Assembly (NCBI GenBank): GCA_944739405.2
Contig: OX123182.2
Span: 55,555,183-55,619,182, forward strand
DNA length: 64,000 nucleotides
Direction of reading: 5' to 3'
From: Euclidia mi
Lineage: Eukaryota > Arthropoda > Insecta > Lepidoptera > Erebidae
Below are positions 42,045 through 53,668 of this stretch, piece by piece (position 1 is the stretch's first letter; each line of letters opens with the position of its first letter). The notes beneath the pieces are model-generated. The model did no database searches and had not been told where the DNA came from. It worked only from the letters and a program-made list of their open reading frames with translations. Position numbers and translations under genes: made by a program.

Positions 42045-43280
42045 CTAAAAACATGTTCTATAAGTAAAATTATTTTTATTGCATCCTTTAAACTTTCCAC
42101 CAGCCTCTATACAAAGTTTCATGTATCTGAACCAGTTTTCGAAACACGTTTTCCAGTCTGCCGCAGACACCTCGTTTACAGCCTGCTCGAACGCTGAGAG
42201 CGCATCATCCGGCGACGAAAATTGTATCCCTTTGATCTGATTTTTTATTTTTGGGAATAAGGAAGAAGTCAAGGTGCTAGGTCAAGGCTGTAAGGAGGGA
42301 GACCTAGGCGTTTGACCGGTGTGCTGTCTAGGAAGTCCCCCGTTTTGATTGCGGTGTGGGCGGGCGCATTATCGTGATGTAGCAGTAGCCCGCGAAGCCC
42401 GGTGTCCTCCTTGGTTGCTTGTTGCTCACAACAGCTGACTATACACTGGCGCTTTGTTTCTGGATCGTACTAATAAATCCAGGATTCATCACCTGTAACG
42501 ATGTTGTAAACACGCCGAGACGAGCCAGCTTTAAATTTGTCTATCATATCATGGCACCATTCCACCCTTGCCTGCTTCTGAACATCGGTAAGGTTCTGCG
42601 GCACCCAGCGTGAAACTATCCTCCGCACCAGTAGATGCACCTGTAGAATCTCGTGAAGGCTTGCTGATCCAATCTGCAGTATATTATGCTGAATCTCTTG
42701 GTATGTAACTCGTTTATTGTCTTGGATCAAATTTTTCACTGCTAACACGTATTCTTCCGTAAGGTTTCAGATTAGCGTATTATTCTGCGGATATACGGTC
42801 GTTTCAGCATACGCACTTACACGCGTGCTTCATTACGTGCTTCAAAAAACCGGACTCGCGTAAACGGGCATATTTTGGCGTGTTCGCTCGAAACGGTAGT
42901 GACATCTTGTCAGCGTCAACATGGATTCTGACGGCTCGCGCTTAGAAGCGCGTCAACGCTCGTACGAGTTGCGCGTGTGCCAAAAGGCGAGCCTATACGC
43001 GCCTACATGCGCTTCCAAAACCGAGCTTATACGAGCGTATAAGACGCTAATCTGAAATCGCCCTAACAGCCGTCAAAGAGCGACCACTTCTGTCTTCATC
43101 TCCCAAAGTTAGTCGACAGCGCTTAAATTCATTATACCGAAAATAGACGATTGCCTTAGAAGGGCCTACATCCGTGAATGCCATTTGAAGTCTATCGTAC
43201 GATTCGTCCGGTTTCAGCCGACACTTAAAATCGTAAAAATCATAGCGCGGAAATGTTCTCGACCCAAATCCATTTGTCAA
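42045..43280 (-). pseudogene. mariner transposase pseudogene (D,D34D)
   Basis: Transposases of this family cut and rejoin the element ends using three Asp. The N-terminal part (from 43280) has the helix-turn-helix form with SYDRL...VGPSKAIVYFRYNEFKRC and a DEDRSGRS linker. It is cut by a MITE (42763-43063). The middle part has SASLHEIL, RRIVSRWVPQNL and the first catalytic Asp in VTGDESWIY, followed at once by a stop. The second Asp is in LLHHDNAPAHT. The third, expected in PYS.DLAP.D, is in a shifted frame; its spacing is 34 residues. The C-terminal part (FPKIKNQIKG ... WFRYMKLCIEAGGKF) runs to 42045. Stops, frameshift and insertion make it inactive. Confidence 0.9.
42760..43066 (-). mobile_element. 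TAA-flanked MITE (copy 1), inside mariner transposase
   Basis: Element 42763-43063 with TAA on both sides (42760-42762, 43064-43066). Ends are inverted: (GGGCG)GTTTCAGATTAGCG on one side, with about four bases lost on the left. It is the reverse of the copy at 61556-61860 and related to the half copy at 53501-53655. GC-rich interior with gcgcgt-type words, no coding. A 3-bp TWA duplication is typical of the PIF/Harbinger superfamily. Confidence 0.85.
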
Positions 43281-43447
43281 TGAGACACGGTAATTTTAAT
43301 AAGCTCGCAAAAAATGTGGAGGGAAGTTTGGAATTTAAAAAGTACCTATTTTTACTTATAAGTAGTCATATTTTTAAATAAATTATAACTGGCCAGTCTC
43401 ACATACATAAAACCTTTTTCACGCAATACTTTCTGAGTGACCCGGTA

Positions 43448-43869
43448 CATAAGTTGAAAGATCCAGTTACAACGCGTTTAAAATAAGTTTCAGGCACGAA
43501 TTTACCGCGGGCTGAAATTGTCGCTTGGGGAAGGAAAACTAGTTTTACTCTTCTATAGCTTGAGGCCATTTGTAGCTTAATATGTCACGCAATTCAATAT
43601 TGCGGCAAAAGCAACGTTTCATATCAGTAAGAGGATGACTAGGGGAACGTTTTCAGACTTATTATGATCTTTTGAAATAGAGTGAGTTGCAGCGGCAATT
43701 CGTCATCATGCATATTATTGTTGATTGGTTAATTATTAAATTGCTTGGAATGTAGAAGGTGATTCCAACAGACTGCCAGAAGGTTCGAATTCACGGCGTG
43801 CAACAATGCCTTTTGGGAGTTATGTGCGTAGGTATCTAGTTAATATTTTTCTTCTTCTTTTTCTTCTTC
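43448..43869. other. No gene recognised
   Basis: AT-rich, ending with a (TTC)n run at about 43850-43875. Confidence 0.5.
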
Positions 43870-44170
43870 TTCTAGTTGTTAATTATCGCTTGTCCCGTGC
43901 CTCGGAAAGCACGTTAAGCCGTCGGTTCCCTCTGTCATGAAGATCTTTGAGAGTCGTTATAGGGACTCAGAACATCTGAATAAATTGCTTGTTGTGTAAA
44001 CGCTTGTATAAGCCATGGAATACAGCTTATCCCCTTGGGTTGCGGAGGTCAGACAAGAAGGCGCTCTGTTGAAAGGCTAATATTCAGTCAAAACCGATTA
44101 GATTAGTAGACCCCACTAGATGCAGACCCCAGCTTGCAACTAGAGTATCGCTAGAAGGATGATATAGAAA
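43870..44170 (+). repeat. Common lepidopteran interspersed repeat
   Basis: cgttaagccgtcggttccct, then gatctttgagagtcgttat, gcggaggtcagacaagaagg and accgattagattagtag follow in the order of a repeat I know to be abundant in moths (probably a LINE 3' region). The end gaaggatgatatagaaag fits a GATGAT-type tail. Confidence 0.5.
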
Positions 44171-44960
44171 GCAGAACAGTACAGTCGACTACATAAGTCG
44201 TTACATACATTACAATTTTTAACAACTATTTGATGAATTATAATTTCTCATCGTTATTCTGTAATGGTACAATTTAATCAACTATAATCACCTTGATCGA
44301 CAAATGCTATGACATATGGAAAATAATGATTGTTTGGACTATAAAACCATAAAAAAATTTAATATGTCTCGACTTATGTAGCTGACTATACATTTGTTAT
44401 TTATTTCACTGGAAAATAACAAAAACCGCAAATTTATAAATTTCCTTTCGTAGGATTCTAATCGAGACATAGTTTGTATTATTTTACGCCCAGATTTTCG
44501 AAAATTGAAAAACTTACCAAATGCACGCGTAAAATAATAAGTAAGCAATAACCAAATGCCATGTGCGCTCTCATTGGTTGAATAAGTCACGTGTTCCATT
44601 GGCGTCATCTATACCGCCATTGTTCGCCACTTTAACGAATAAACCGGAACTATAGCGATGTTTATAAGACTAAGTTGACGGAGCCCTGACCTAACCGACC
44701 TATTAGGGAGCAGTGTGTTATTTGCCGTATTTTATAGAAGCGTAAAATTAAAAGCGCTTCTGCGATTGGTCGAACCGTTTATAATCTTACAAATATATTT
44801 CCGTAAATTTATAAATTATGACGAGACATCGCAAATTGATAAGTTTGCGAATATGTGGTCCTAAAACAATACAATTTATCGCCTGTTTAGAACCCTACGA
44901 AAGCTTATAAATTGCCTAGGCAATTTATAAATTTACAGTACTTATTATTTTCTGGTGACA
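44171..44960. other. No gene recognised
   Basis: AT-rich. aagttgacggagccct with ctattag at about 44670-44720 repeats words from about 38345. Confidence 0.45.
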
Positions 44961-44967
44961 TATACAC

Positions 44968-46856
44968 TTGTCCACCGATTCTGTGGTTTATACAAATATG
45001 TGCAAAACATTTTGTATTCAAAATCTATTTGTTGCATTTAAATATTCAAAGTATAGGTCTCGTATCAAGAAATCTATAGCAACAGCTCATAAGTTACACC
45101 AGAATAAAATTCAGTGTCAGTTTGCTAAAGATTCAAAATCTTTCTGGCAATACATAAGATGAAAAACAATAATTCTATTATAAGTAATGGAAATCATTTA
45201 TCAGCTAACGAGTGTGAAAAACAGTTTGCAATATTTTTTGAATCGGTATACAGTAAACAGCCGCCACGTCTAAACGCTCGAGCCGCGGCGGCGGCGGGGG
45301 CAAGGAGCGCGGCGTGGGTGCACTTGGATGCGCTCAGTCTTAATGACGTCTGAATGGCACTAAGGAGACTGAAGCCGAAGCGATCGGCAGGCCCGGATGG
45401 AATACCGGCTTTTCTGTTTAGAGATTGTGGTAGGGTGCTTGAAGAACCTTTGCATCATATTTTCAATACTTGTCTTTATACAGCGACGTTCCCAGCGCAA
45501 TGGAAGATCACGCGAGTTATACCGGTACCTAAGGGAAAAGCGGGATCAGACATAAATGGTTATAGACCCGTGGCCGTGCTGTCGACGCCAGCCAAAGTGT
45601 TCGAGTCTGCCATCCAACACGGCGTGCATAGGCAGGTAAGTGGGCAACTTTCGGACGCGCAGCATGGGTTCCGCCCAGCCCGAAGTACAGTCACAAATCT
45701 ACTGAACTTTATGGCACAGGTAGTCCCAGCGGTCGATGCTGGTGTGCAGGATGAAGCTGTGTATTTTGATTTAAAAAAAAGCGTTCGACACAGTCGACAA
45801 AGATATTTTACTGGAGAAGCTCGCAAGCTTTGGATGCACGCCTCAATTACTAAGGTTTTTCTCCAGTTATATGCAAGATAGACAGCAGTTGACTATAAGG
45901 GTTACAAATCTGACCCATATTACACCTGGTCCGGTGTGAGTCAAGGCAGCAATTTAGGTCCTCTCGAATTTATAATAATGATAAACGACTTACCGGACGT
46001 CGTCAGACATGAGTCTTGTTTATTATTTGCAGACGACCTTAAGTTGCCGCTAGAAGTCCACTGTAAATCTGACTGTGGGCGATTACAGGAGGACATAGAC
46101 CGGGTAGTGAAATGGACTATGCACAGGCTTTGCTTTAATATACCGAAGTGCTCTGTGATGAGCCTAACGCGCGCACGGTCACCCCTGTTGCACGAGTACG
46201 TGGTGGACGGTGTGCCTAACCAACGTGTTACGAAGGTGCGGGAATTGGGAGTTATTGTAACACCGGAAATGTCTTTTCGCGATTATATTATAAATATCTG
46301 CAATAGGGCATTTAGGAACGTGGGCTTCGTACTGCAACAATCTAAGGACTTTACCAACATTACAGCAATTAAAGTCCTGTATGACGCTCTAGTCAGGAGT
46401 CATCTGGAACATAGTGCTGCCATATGGGCTCCGTATGAAGCTAAGTACTCTGTAATGTTAGAACGTGTTCAAAACAAATTTACACGACAGCTGTACTGGA
46501 AACTGTATGGAGTTTACCCTTTTTATCCGCTAATGTATCCCACTTTATTTGTACTTGGTATGGTGGGCTACAACCAACTGAGTGTACGACGGGAATTCAC
46601 ACTTGTTGCATACTTGGTGAAGTTGCTCCGTGGCGTACAGCATAACCCAGGAATACCAGAGTGCTACGTGTGGCGACAGCGGGGCCCACCGCTGCTGGCC
46701 GTGCCAACGGCGAGGACCAACCTTCTCGCTAAAACACCACTCACCCGCGCGATTTATACTATTAACAGGCTTCACAACAGGCTTGATGTGTTCACAGTTT
46801 CTTTGAGTGAATTCGCAAAGGTACTATCATATACTTTATGTTACGATACAGATTAA
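44968..46856 (+). pseudogene. LINE reverse transcriptase pseudogene
   Basis: Reading in order: linker (KSIATAHKLHQNKIQCQF, SKSFWQYIR); a frameshift near 45157; KNNNSIIS...; a TGA at 45351-45353; then LKPKRSAGPDGIPAFLF, YRPVAVLSTPAKVFES, QHGFRPARSTVTNLL and VYFDLKK. At 45776 a run of eight A (one too many) shifts the frame so that AFDTVDKDILLEKL is read out of phase, and the frame returns near 45885 before SQGSNLGPLEF. The catalytic motif is FADD (in CLLFADDLKLPL). The remainder, to 46856, is open and holds the thumb and C-terminal part. The form is of the CR1/Jockey/Rex1 group; it cannot be functional. Confidence 0.8.
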
Positions 46857-47072
46857 TTTTTAATTTAGTTTCTTTCTTTTAATATATTTAGTATGCTCGT
46901 TGTTATTATATTCATAGTAATGTAAGATCTGAATGTGTATTTTATTTTTAATGAAATGTAAAATTTTATTTTTGTGATTAGGTATAAGTGTACATAGATT
47001 AAGACCACTCTATCGCATTAGGTGTAAGCCTGTAATGGTTGTGTCAAGGAGATTAAAATAAATAAATAAATT
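44968..47072 (+). mobile_element. 5'-truncated LINE with broken reverse transcriptase
   Basis: Holds only the part from the endonuclease-RT linker on, and ends in an (AATA)n tail at about 47058-47072 after a 3' UTR. Truncation at the 5' end is usual for LINE copies. The coding part is described separately. Confidence 0.75.
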
Positions 47073-47995
47073 AGTTAATCATCAATCACAACCTGTCACT
47101 GGTTTAGTTGGTAATGGATGAGCCTTTACCTAACATAGTAGCAATACCAGGAATTTGGTTAGTCAATTATTGAGAATAGATAATAATCAAATACCCACAA
47201 CATATTTTGCAGCTGACTAATCAATACCTAGATTTTATTCGATTAGTAGTCAACTACGAGAGTCAAACTATATTTCTATTTGTTAGTTCATTTTTAATTT
47301 ATAACATAGCCTATACCTACATATTTTGCTTTAAAAAATCCTGACCACCTTCTAAAAAAGTTATATATCTATTTTAATATTTAATGTAGTGAGTGGTAAT
47401 CAGTATGGCGCTATTGATATTGAAAGTGTTTAAAGTTTTAATTTTGTTCCAAGCCAAAAGTATTGGTTAGGATGGAGTAACAACTTGTAAAACTACCTAA
47501 TCGGGGATTCTAATAATGAGAAAGGTCCCTAGGAGAACTAAGTTTTCAGTTTAATTATGTGGGCTGGAGCTTGTATACATATTATATTTAAATTCTTCAT
47601 CGTTCTAGCGTTATTCCAGTTGTACTTATATGTGGGTAGATATATTGACACCGACTAAACAATTTTGAAAAAGGACTCCTGCTGAGTGCTTTGTCAGTAT
47701 TTGCAGATGGTATGACACAAAATTTGTGTCATATGCACTCAAAAAGAGATTAAAATATTTATACGATGTAAAGAGGCTTTACCTATCATTTCATTCCGCT
47801 GTTTTAATGCCGTTGCAATGCTTCTGAGAACGTGTCTAAGCTCGTAAACAAAATAAAATTTATAGCCGTTGACGAACTGTTACAAAGGAATACAAAATAT
47901 CGGGAAAACCATGATCTTCAGTCATAAATGCGAAGCAAAGTGTTGTTTGAAGATCGGTCCATCGTAAAACGATAGCGTTGTCATTCGTAATGAGA
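47073..47995. other. No gene recognised
   Basis: AT-rich, no coding signal. A gttctagcgttattccag motif at about 47595 belongs to the dispersed TAGCGTTATCCC family. Confidence 0.45.
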
Positions 47996-47997
47996 CT

Positions 47998-50095
47998 ATC
48001 TACTTCATCTTCGTCTCTGTCACCCTCGCTACGTGATCATTCCAAGTCAGTCCAGAGTCCAATGTCAAGCCTAGATATTTTTCCGAATTTGATTTCTTAA
48101 TATGTTGGTTATTTATTTGTAAGCTAATATCGTGTATTTTCTTATTCTTACCTTTAAATATGACATAGCTTGTCTTGGCTACATTGATGGTTAACAGGTT
48201 AGATTGGAACCATTTGTTCGACATGTTTAGGTCTTCCTGAGCTTCTTTTTCAATTATATCTAATGAGTTGCCAAAATAAAAAAGACACGTGTCATCTGCA
48301 TATAACGTGACCTGACCGTGGAGACATAGATTACCGATATTATTTACATAAATTAAAAATAATAATGGACCAAGTATGGAGCCTTGGGGCACGCCAACAT
48401 CTACTGTTGCGGGTCTACTAACACTTTCTTCAATTTTGACAACTTGAACTCGATTTTTAAGATATGATTTTATTGTGTTATATGCTTGGCCAAATACACC
48501 AATATTCTCCAGTTTATTTAACAGTATTGTGTGGCTGACGGTGTCGAAAGCCTTTTTTAAATCAATAAACACGCCAACTGCGAGCTTTTTCGAATCTATG
48601 TTTGTTTTTATTTGGGTAATTAAATCAATTGTGGCCGATAAAGTATTACTTTTTGAACGGAAGCCATACTGTCGGTCATACAAAAATTTAGTATCTTCTA
48701 AGTACGCACTGAGTCTACAATGGATGGCCTTTTCGAAGATTTTCGACATCGTCGGCAACACAGATATGGGGCGATAATTCCCTGGGTCCGTTTTAGATCC
48801 CGATTTATGAATTGGAGTAACTTTAGCTATCTTTAAAATATCTGGGAAATCACCATTTTGAAAACATATATTTATGCAATTTGTTAATTCGTTTACTATA
48901 TGATTTTTTTATGCATTTAATCGATTTTGTATGTATATCTTGTACCCCAGTACTTGTGTTTGGGTCGAGAGCATCTATTAGTTTACCTATCTCATCTGAA
49001 GAACATGGTTTTAAAACGTCTAATTTGTTTTGTTTTAAAGAACTGCTAGTACTACATAGGAAATTATGATTAGTTTTAGGAATTTTTGCGGCTAACTTTG
49101 CACCTATTGATGAGAAATAGTTATTAAAATACTCACTAATTTGTTTAATATCAGTGATTGAACCATTTTCGGTAAGAAGTTGTGAGGGGACAAAGCTTTT
49201 GTTACCTTTATTAGAGGACAGGGTATTTATTAAGTGCCACATCTTCTTGGGTGTTTTACATTTCATAAATTGGCCATAGTAAAATTGATTTTTGGTATTA
49301 GTTCTTAGTTCCGAGACTTTATTTCTTGCTATAATAAACGCTTTTCGTAAGTTTACATTACTTTCATCTTTTTTTAATTTATGCCATAGCTTATTACGAT
49401 TATTTATGCTATGTAAGATATTTTTTTTTATTCAATCTTTCTTGGGAGAATTTAGTATTTTAGTTTTTTTAACCGTACATGTCTTGATAACACTTTTGAT
49501 TTTTTTATCTAGATCACCAAAATTGTGATCTTCTGTATCCAAGGGTATCTCCAGCATCTTTCTATACAATGTTTTTTAGTCCACGGCTTCGTATTTTAAA
49601 CGTTGACTGCGTTCCGGTTTGAGTTTTTTGAGTTCGCAGTATATCTGTTTGTGATCGGATAAGGACGACTCCAGTATAGCCAAATGAAAAAAGTTGTCGA
49701 AAAAAAGATTAGATATAACATGGTCAAGTATAGTATTCGTTGTAGAGGTGGTTCGAGTAGAGTAATCCGAGTGTATTTTATTTATTATTTTATATCCATA
49801 TTCTTGTAATAGGTAAGTATATTTTTTTGCATTTTTGTCAAGTTTTAACAAATCTAAGTTGAAATCACCAAAGATGACAGCTCTTTTTTTAAACTGAATT
49901 TGTTTTGGGTATATTTAGGCGGGTAGCTTCTTCTTCCGATTGTATCCAAGTTTCCGTTAGGAGTATGACATCGATACGCGTGGATATTATCCTAGATATA
50001 CAACAAAGCTCATTAAACTTGGCAGTGTTCGTCATGCTCCGTATATTTAGATATAAAAAGTTCAAGGATGATTTATGTATAATTTAATTGGTATA
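47998..50095 (-). pseudogene. LINE C ORF2 pseudogene
   Basis: On the minus strand the endonuclease starts with LYLNIRSMTNTAKFNEL and DVILLTETW (catalytic Asn and Glu). After about 19 more codons the frame ends, and the next recognisable block in another frame is VIFGDFNLDLL, so the middle of the endonuclease is deleted. TTNTILDHVIS and SDHKQI follow at 49576-49851. The pre-RT region is 48850-49266. After a frameshift the RT reads TPIHKSGSKTDPGNYRPISV, RQYGFRSKSNTLSA, FIDLKKAFDTVS, GVPQGSILGPLLF and YADDTCLF (catalytic YADD). It ends at 48000 after KYLGLTLDSGLTWNDHV. Several frameshifts and both deletions make it dead. Confidence 0.8.
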
Positions 50096-50209
50096 TTCAC
50101 TCAGTACTTGATAGGTATTGTCTCTACTCTGTGTATCAATCATTGTGTCTAGTTGTTGATTTAGTTTTTTATCTGTTTACTTACAATCTTTGGAATACCT
50201 TTAATATAT

Positions 50210-51700
50210 TTGATAACTAGCTGGTACCTGCGGCTTCGCACGCGGAAAAAAGTTACGTTTTAAAAAGTTCTCTGCCAAATCTAATCTTTATACAGCCGGT
50301 GACTTTCCAGATTTCAAGATGAATGACTCTTTGCTTTTATATGTAATTATACAAAAATAAGTGTCATGACAACAGCGCAACCTACCGGGTCAAATTGGAG
50401 CCTATATGTAGCGCTATAAAGTGCTCTACCTTCCAGTTAAAGTCTCATTTGAATCGGTTCAGCTATTCCAGAGATTACCCCGCACCAACAGACAGACAGA
50501 CAGACAAAAATGTTAAAAAGGGGTGTTTTGGACTTAAAATCGTGTAACTAACTATATGCACTTGAAAATCCATAGTTATTTTGAAATCACAGACAGACAC
50601 TTCAATTTTATTTATATGTATAGATGAGTTGAATAAATAAAAGACTTGTTATCGCGATAACAGCGCCAACTACCGGGTCGAATTGTAGCCTATATGTAGC
50701 GCTATAAAGTTCTCTACCTGGTAGTGAAAGTCTCATTTGAATCGGTTCAGCCGTTCCAGAGATTACCCCGGACAAACAGAAAGACAGACAGACAGACAAA
50801 AATGTTAAAAAGGGTTGTTTTGGACTTAGAATCGTGTAACTAACTATATGCACTTGAAAATCCATAGTTATTCTGAAATCACAGACAGACACTTCAATTT
50901 TATTTATATGTATAGATGCATAGATGAGTTGAATAAGTAAAGACTTGTTATCGCGATAACAGCGCCAACTACCGGGTCAAATTGTAGCCTATATGTAGCG
51001 CTATAAAGTCCTCTACCTGGTAGTGAAAGTCTCATTTGAATCGGTTCAGCCGTTCCAGAGATTACCCCGGACAAACAGAAAGACAGACAGACAGACAGAC
51101 AAAAATTTAAAAAAGAGTTGTTTTGGACTTAGAATCGTGTAACTAACTATATGTACTTGAAAATCCATAGTTATTTTGAAATCACAGACAGACACTTCAA
51201 TTTTATTTATATGTATAGATTTTATTTATATGTTGTATAGATGAGTTGAATAAGTAAAGACTTGTTATCGCGATAACAGCGCCAACTACCGGGTTGAATT
51301 GTAGCCTATATGTAGCGCTATAAAGTCCTCTACCTGGTAGTGAAAGTCTCATTTGAATCGGTTCAGCCGTTCCAGAGATTACCCCGGACAAACAGAAAAA
51401 CAGACAGACAGACAGACAGACAAAAATGTTAAAAAGGGCTGTTTTGGACTTAGAATCGTGTAACTAACTATATGCACTTGAAAATCCATAGTTATTTTGA
51501 AATCACAGACAGACACTTAAATTTTATTTATATGTATAGATAGATGAGTTGAATAAGTAAAGACTTGTTATCGCGATAACAGCGCCAACTACCGGGTCAA
51601 ATTGTAGCCTATATGTAGCGCTATAAAGTACTCTACCTGGTAGTGAAAGTCTCATTTGAATCGGTTCAGCCGTTCCAGAGATTACCCCGGACAAACAGAA

Positions 51701-51733
<33 letters not shown>

Positions 51734-51922
51734 AAAATGTTAAAAAGGGCTGTTTTGGACTTAGAATCATGTAACTAACTATATGCACTTGAAAATCCAT
51801 ACTTATTTTGAAATCACAGACATCATCATCCTTTTAGCGTTATCCCAGTTTTCAATCTGGGGTCCGCTGTCTATTTTGAAATCACTGACAGACACTTCAA
51901 TTTTATTTATATGTATAGATTA
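50210..51922 (-). repeat. Five-unit tandem array of a dispersed repeat inside LINE C ORF1
   Basis: The word accgggt recurs at 50384, 50672, 50971, 51288 and 51591 (steps 288, 299, 317, 303). The first unit (plus-strand left) has the full edge ctagctggtacctgcggctt; the others start at gagttgaataa. Each holds aatcggttcagccgttccag, a (CAGA)n/(GACA)n run and ends ttttatttatatgtatagat. The last unit has a 50-bp insert (51822-51871) between 18-bp direct repeats. The array replaces the end of LINE C ORF1. Confidence 0.85.
51804..51889 (-). mobile_element. 50-bp LINE tail insert with 18-bp TSD
   Basis: tattttgaaatcac.gac at 51804-51821 and 51872-51889 (17 of 18 equal) flank atcatcatccttttagcg...gtccgct. 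The insert is the extreme 3' end of the TAGCGTTATCCC family, complement strand, so it is a severely 5'-truncated retrotransposition event. Confidence 0.75.
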
Positions 51923-52796
51923 GGTTAGTTTCGCCATTTTGTTGCTTTTCTTTAAGTTCTTTACGTAATTGATCTAAGTATCGCTTTTGTGCTGGCGTCT
52001 GGTCAGAAAAAATCTTAAAATTTTCAGGAATATCTTTCTTATTACGTAATAATTGTTTGGGAATATCGGCGGTCTTGAAACAAATCTTTATTGGTCGATT
52101 TTTATCCGTAGCATATTTACCCACACGGTGTAAGTTAATTGGTTCAGAACAATCCGGTTTAATCGATTTTAATAAGTTAGATACTTGCTTTTTTTCATAT
52201 TGGATCCTTTCTTCGCGGTTCTCGGTTCTTAATTCTGGTATACCAATCACAATTATATTTTTTTCTCGCTCAGATCGTTCCTTAAATTCTTGTAAATATT
52301 CCTCCTGGGTGTTAAATGGTAACTGTGTTGGAGTAGTGGACATATCCAAATTTAATTCAAGACGTTTAAGCTTTTGTTCTGTTAAGTTGGTCCTATTATT
52401 TAGTTTAGACAGCTCAGCTTTTATTAAAATCTGTTCAGAACTTAATTGATCGGTAGCCGTCTGAATATTATTCATCTGGCTTTTAATTTGGCTTAGATCT
52501 TGTCTAATATAATCCATTTGTTCTTTTTGGCAAACCGTAAAGCTATTCATCATGGCCATAAACTCGCTTCGAAAGTCCGCTATTTCTTTAGAACACCGAC
52601 AATCCTTTTCTAAGTCGTGTTGTTTACGTTTACGCATAGTTATTTGCCTGTTATTATCCACAAGTTTAGATAAGTCGGGCTGCGAGCCACCGCCGCTGCC
52701 GCGGACGCCCTCGGCGGCCGCGCGGTTCCCACCACCACCGGCCGCACTTGATGTTGCCAAGGACTCCATTACAGCCGTAGATTTTTTGCTATTCAA
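51903..52796 (-). pseudogene. LINE C ORF1: coiled-coil and RRM-like RNA-binding protein, C-terminus replaced
   Basis: 297 codons. A Gly/Ala-rich N-terminus (SSAAGGGGNRAAAEG) is followed by a basic stretch (MRKRKQHD), then a long heptad-rich segment at about residues 80-170 (FRSEFMAMMNSF ... RTNLTEQKLKRLELNL). After that comes an RRM-like part: KNIIVIGIPEL, NLHRVGKY, RPIKICFKT. This order is that of ORF1 proteins that coat LINE RNA. The last residues (LIYTYK) come from the inserted array; the original end, with KYIKGIPKIVSKQIKN, lies beyond the array at about 50165-50210. Confidence 0.75.
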
Positions 52797-52950
52797 ATAT
52801 ACGTCTTAACACTGGTTCAGCACGGTTCTGCGCTTGCCAGGACAGCTGCACTTTGCACGTTTAAATGCTTGAGCGAGATGAAGATAGTTACCTGTCCTTT
52901 TTAAACTCAGGGGGTGAGGGGCGCCCCGCTGTCGCCTGCGGTCCTCGCTG

Positions 52951-53500
52951 CGCTCCAGTGCTCCTCAATAGCGTAATAATGAATGTAATTAAAGTTGGTT
53001 AATTTACACTTGACTTTGTATCGATGACTTTATGGTTCAAAAATGACTGCACTTGATATTTATTTTTACAAAATAATTTAACACACGTCTGCTCTGGGCG
53101 CACACCAGAAGTAACACAATTAACTCCACTTATTCATCGAAGACTTGTAGAAAAACCCGGCTCTTTGCAAGGTCCAAAAATTATAACCTTATTATTATTA
53201 ATTTTTCGCATCACGCGATTGCCATACAAAAGATGCACGCACTCAGTATTAACCACACCAGCAGTATAAATAATGGCTGAAATGTAGGCATTGAAAATGT
53301 ACGTGGATTGCAGCATCCAAGCGAAAGTGGTCTGAATATCGTAGTATAAGTAACTCAAACATTGCTCGATCAATATAGCCAGTTTCACGGAAATTATAAC
53401 TAGTTACGCAATGTACATACCTATTAGAGATTCAGGTGGCTGCCACTGATTAGTCGATTTTGATAGAACGTTCCTGTGATGACTGTTGATTGCATTATTA
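52951..53500. other. No gene recognised
   Basis: AT-rich, no coding signal; may include LINE C 5' sequence at its left edge. Confidence 0.45.
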
Positions 53501-53655
53501 GGGCGATTTCAGATTAGCGTTTTATACGCGCGTATAAGCTCGTTTTTGGAAGCGCATGTAGGCGCGTAAAGGCTCGTCTTTTGGCACACGCGCAACTCGT
53601 ACGAGCGTTGACGCGCTTCTAAGCTCGTATAGACGCAAGCCGTCAGAATCCATGT
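53498..53655 (+). mobile_element. TAA/TTA-type MITE, left half only (copy 2)
   Basis: Starts GGGCGATTTCAGATTAGCG at 53501, preceded by TTA. It follows the 61.56-kb copy up to gtcagaatccatgt, then breaks off where a LINE ORF1 fragment begins. The right half and second TSD are missing. Confidence 0.8.
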
Positions 53656-53668
53656 AAAACTGCAGCAT

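Larger units (their letters stand above)
42015..43447 (-). mobile_element. mariner transposon relic, split by a MITE
   Basis: The ends pair as inverted repeats: 42017-42042 (gggacactaagaaagttttgcg) against 43421-43445 (complement gggtcactcagaaagtattgcg), and TA stands at both borders (42015-42016, 43446-43447) as for mariner. Without the 301-bp MITE and its duplicated TAA the element is about 1.13 kb, slightly short of a usual 1.3 kb, so it has deletions as well. Confidence 0.85.
47998..52950 (-). mobile_element. LINE C (Jockey/CR1-type), minus strand, split by a tandem array
   Basis: 5' region about 52797-52950, ORF1 51903-52796, then a 1.7-kb repeat array (50210-51922), the end of ORF1 and ORF2 to about 47998. 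ORF2 stops short of its C-terminus: the homology ends after the WNDHV motif, so the 3' end of the LINE is missing. That is unusual, as LINE copies normally lack the 5' end; a later deletion is likely. Confidence 0.7.
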
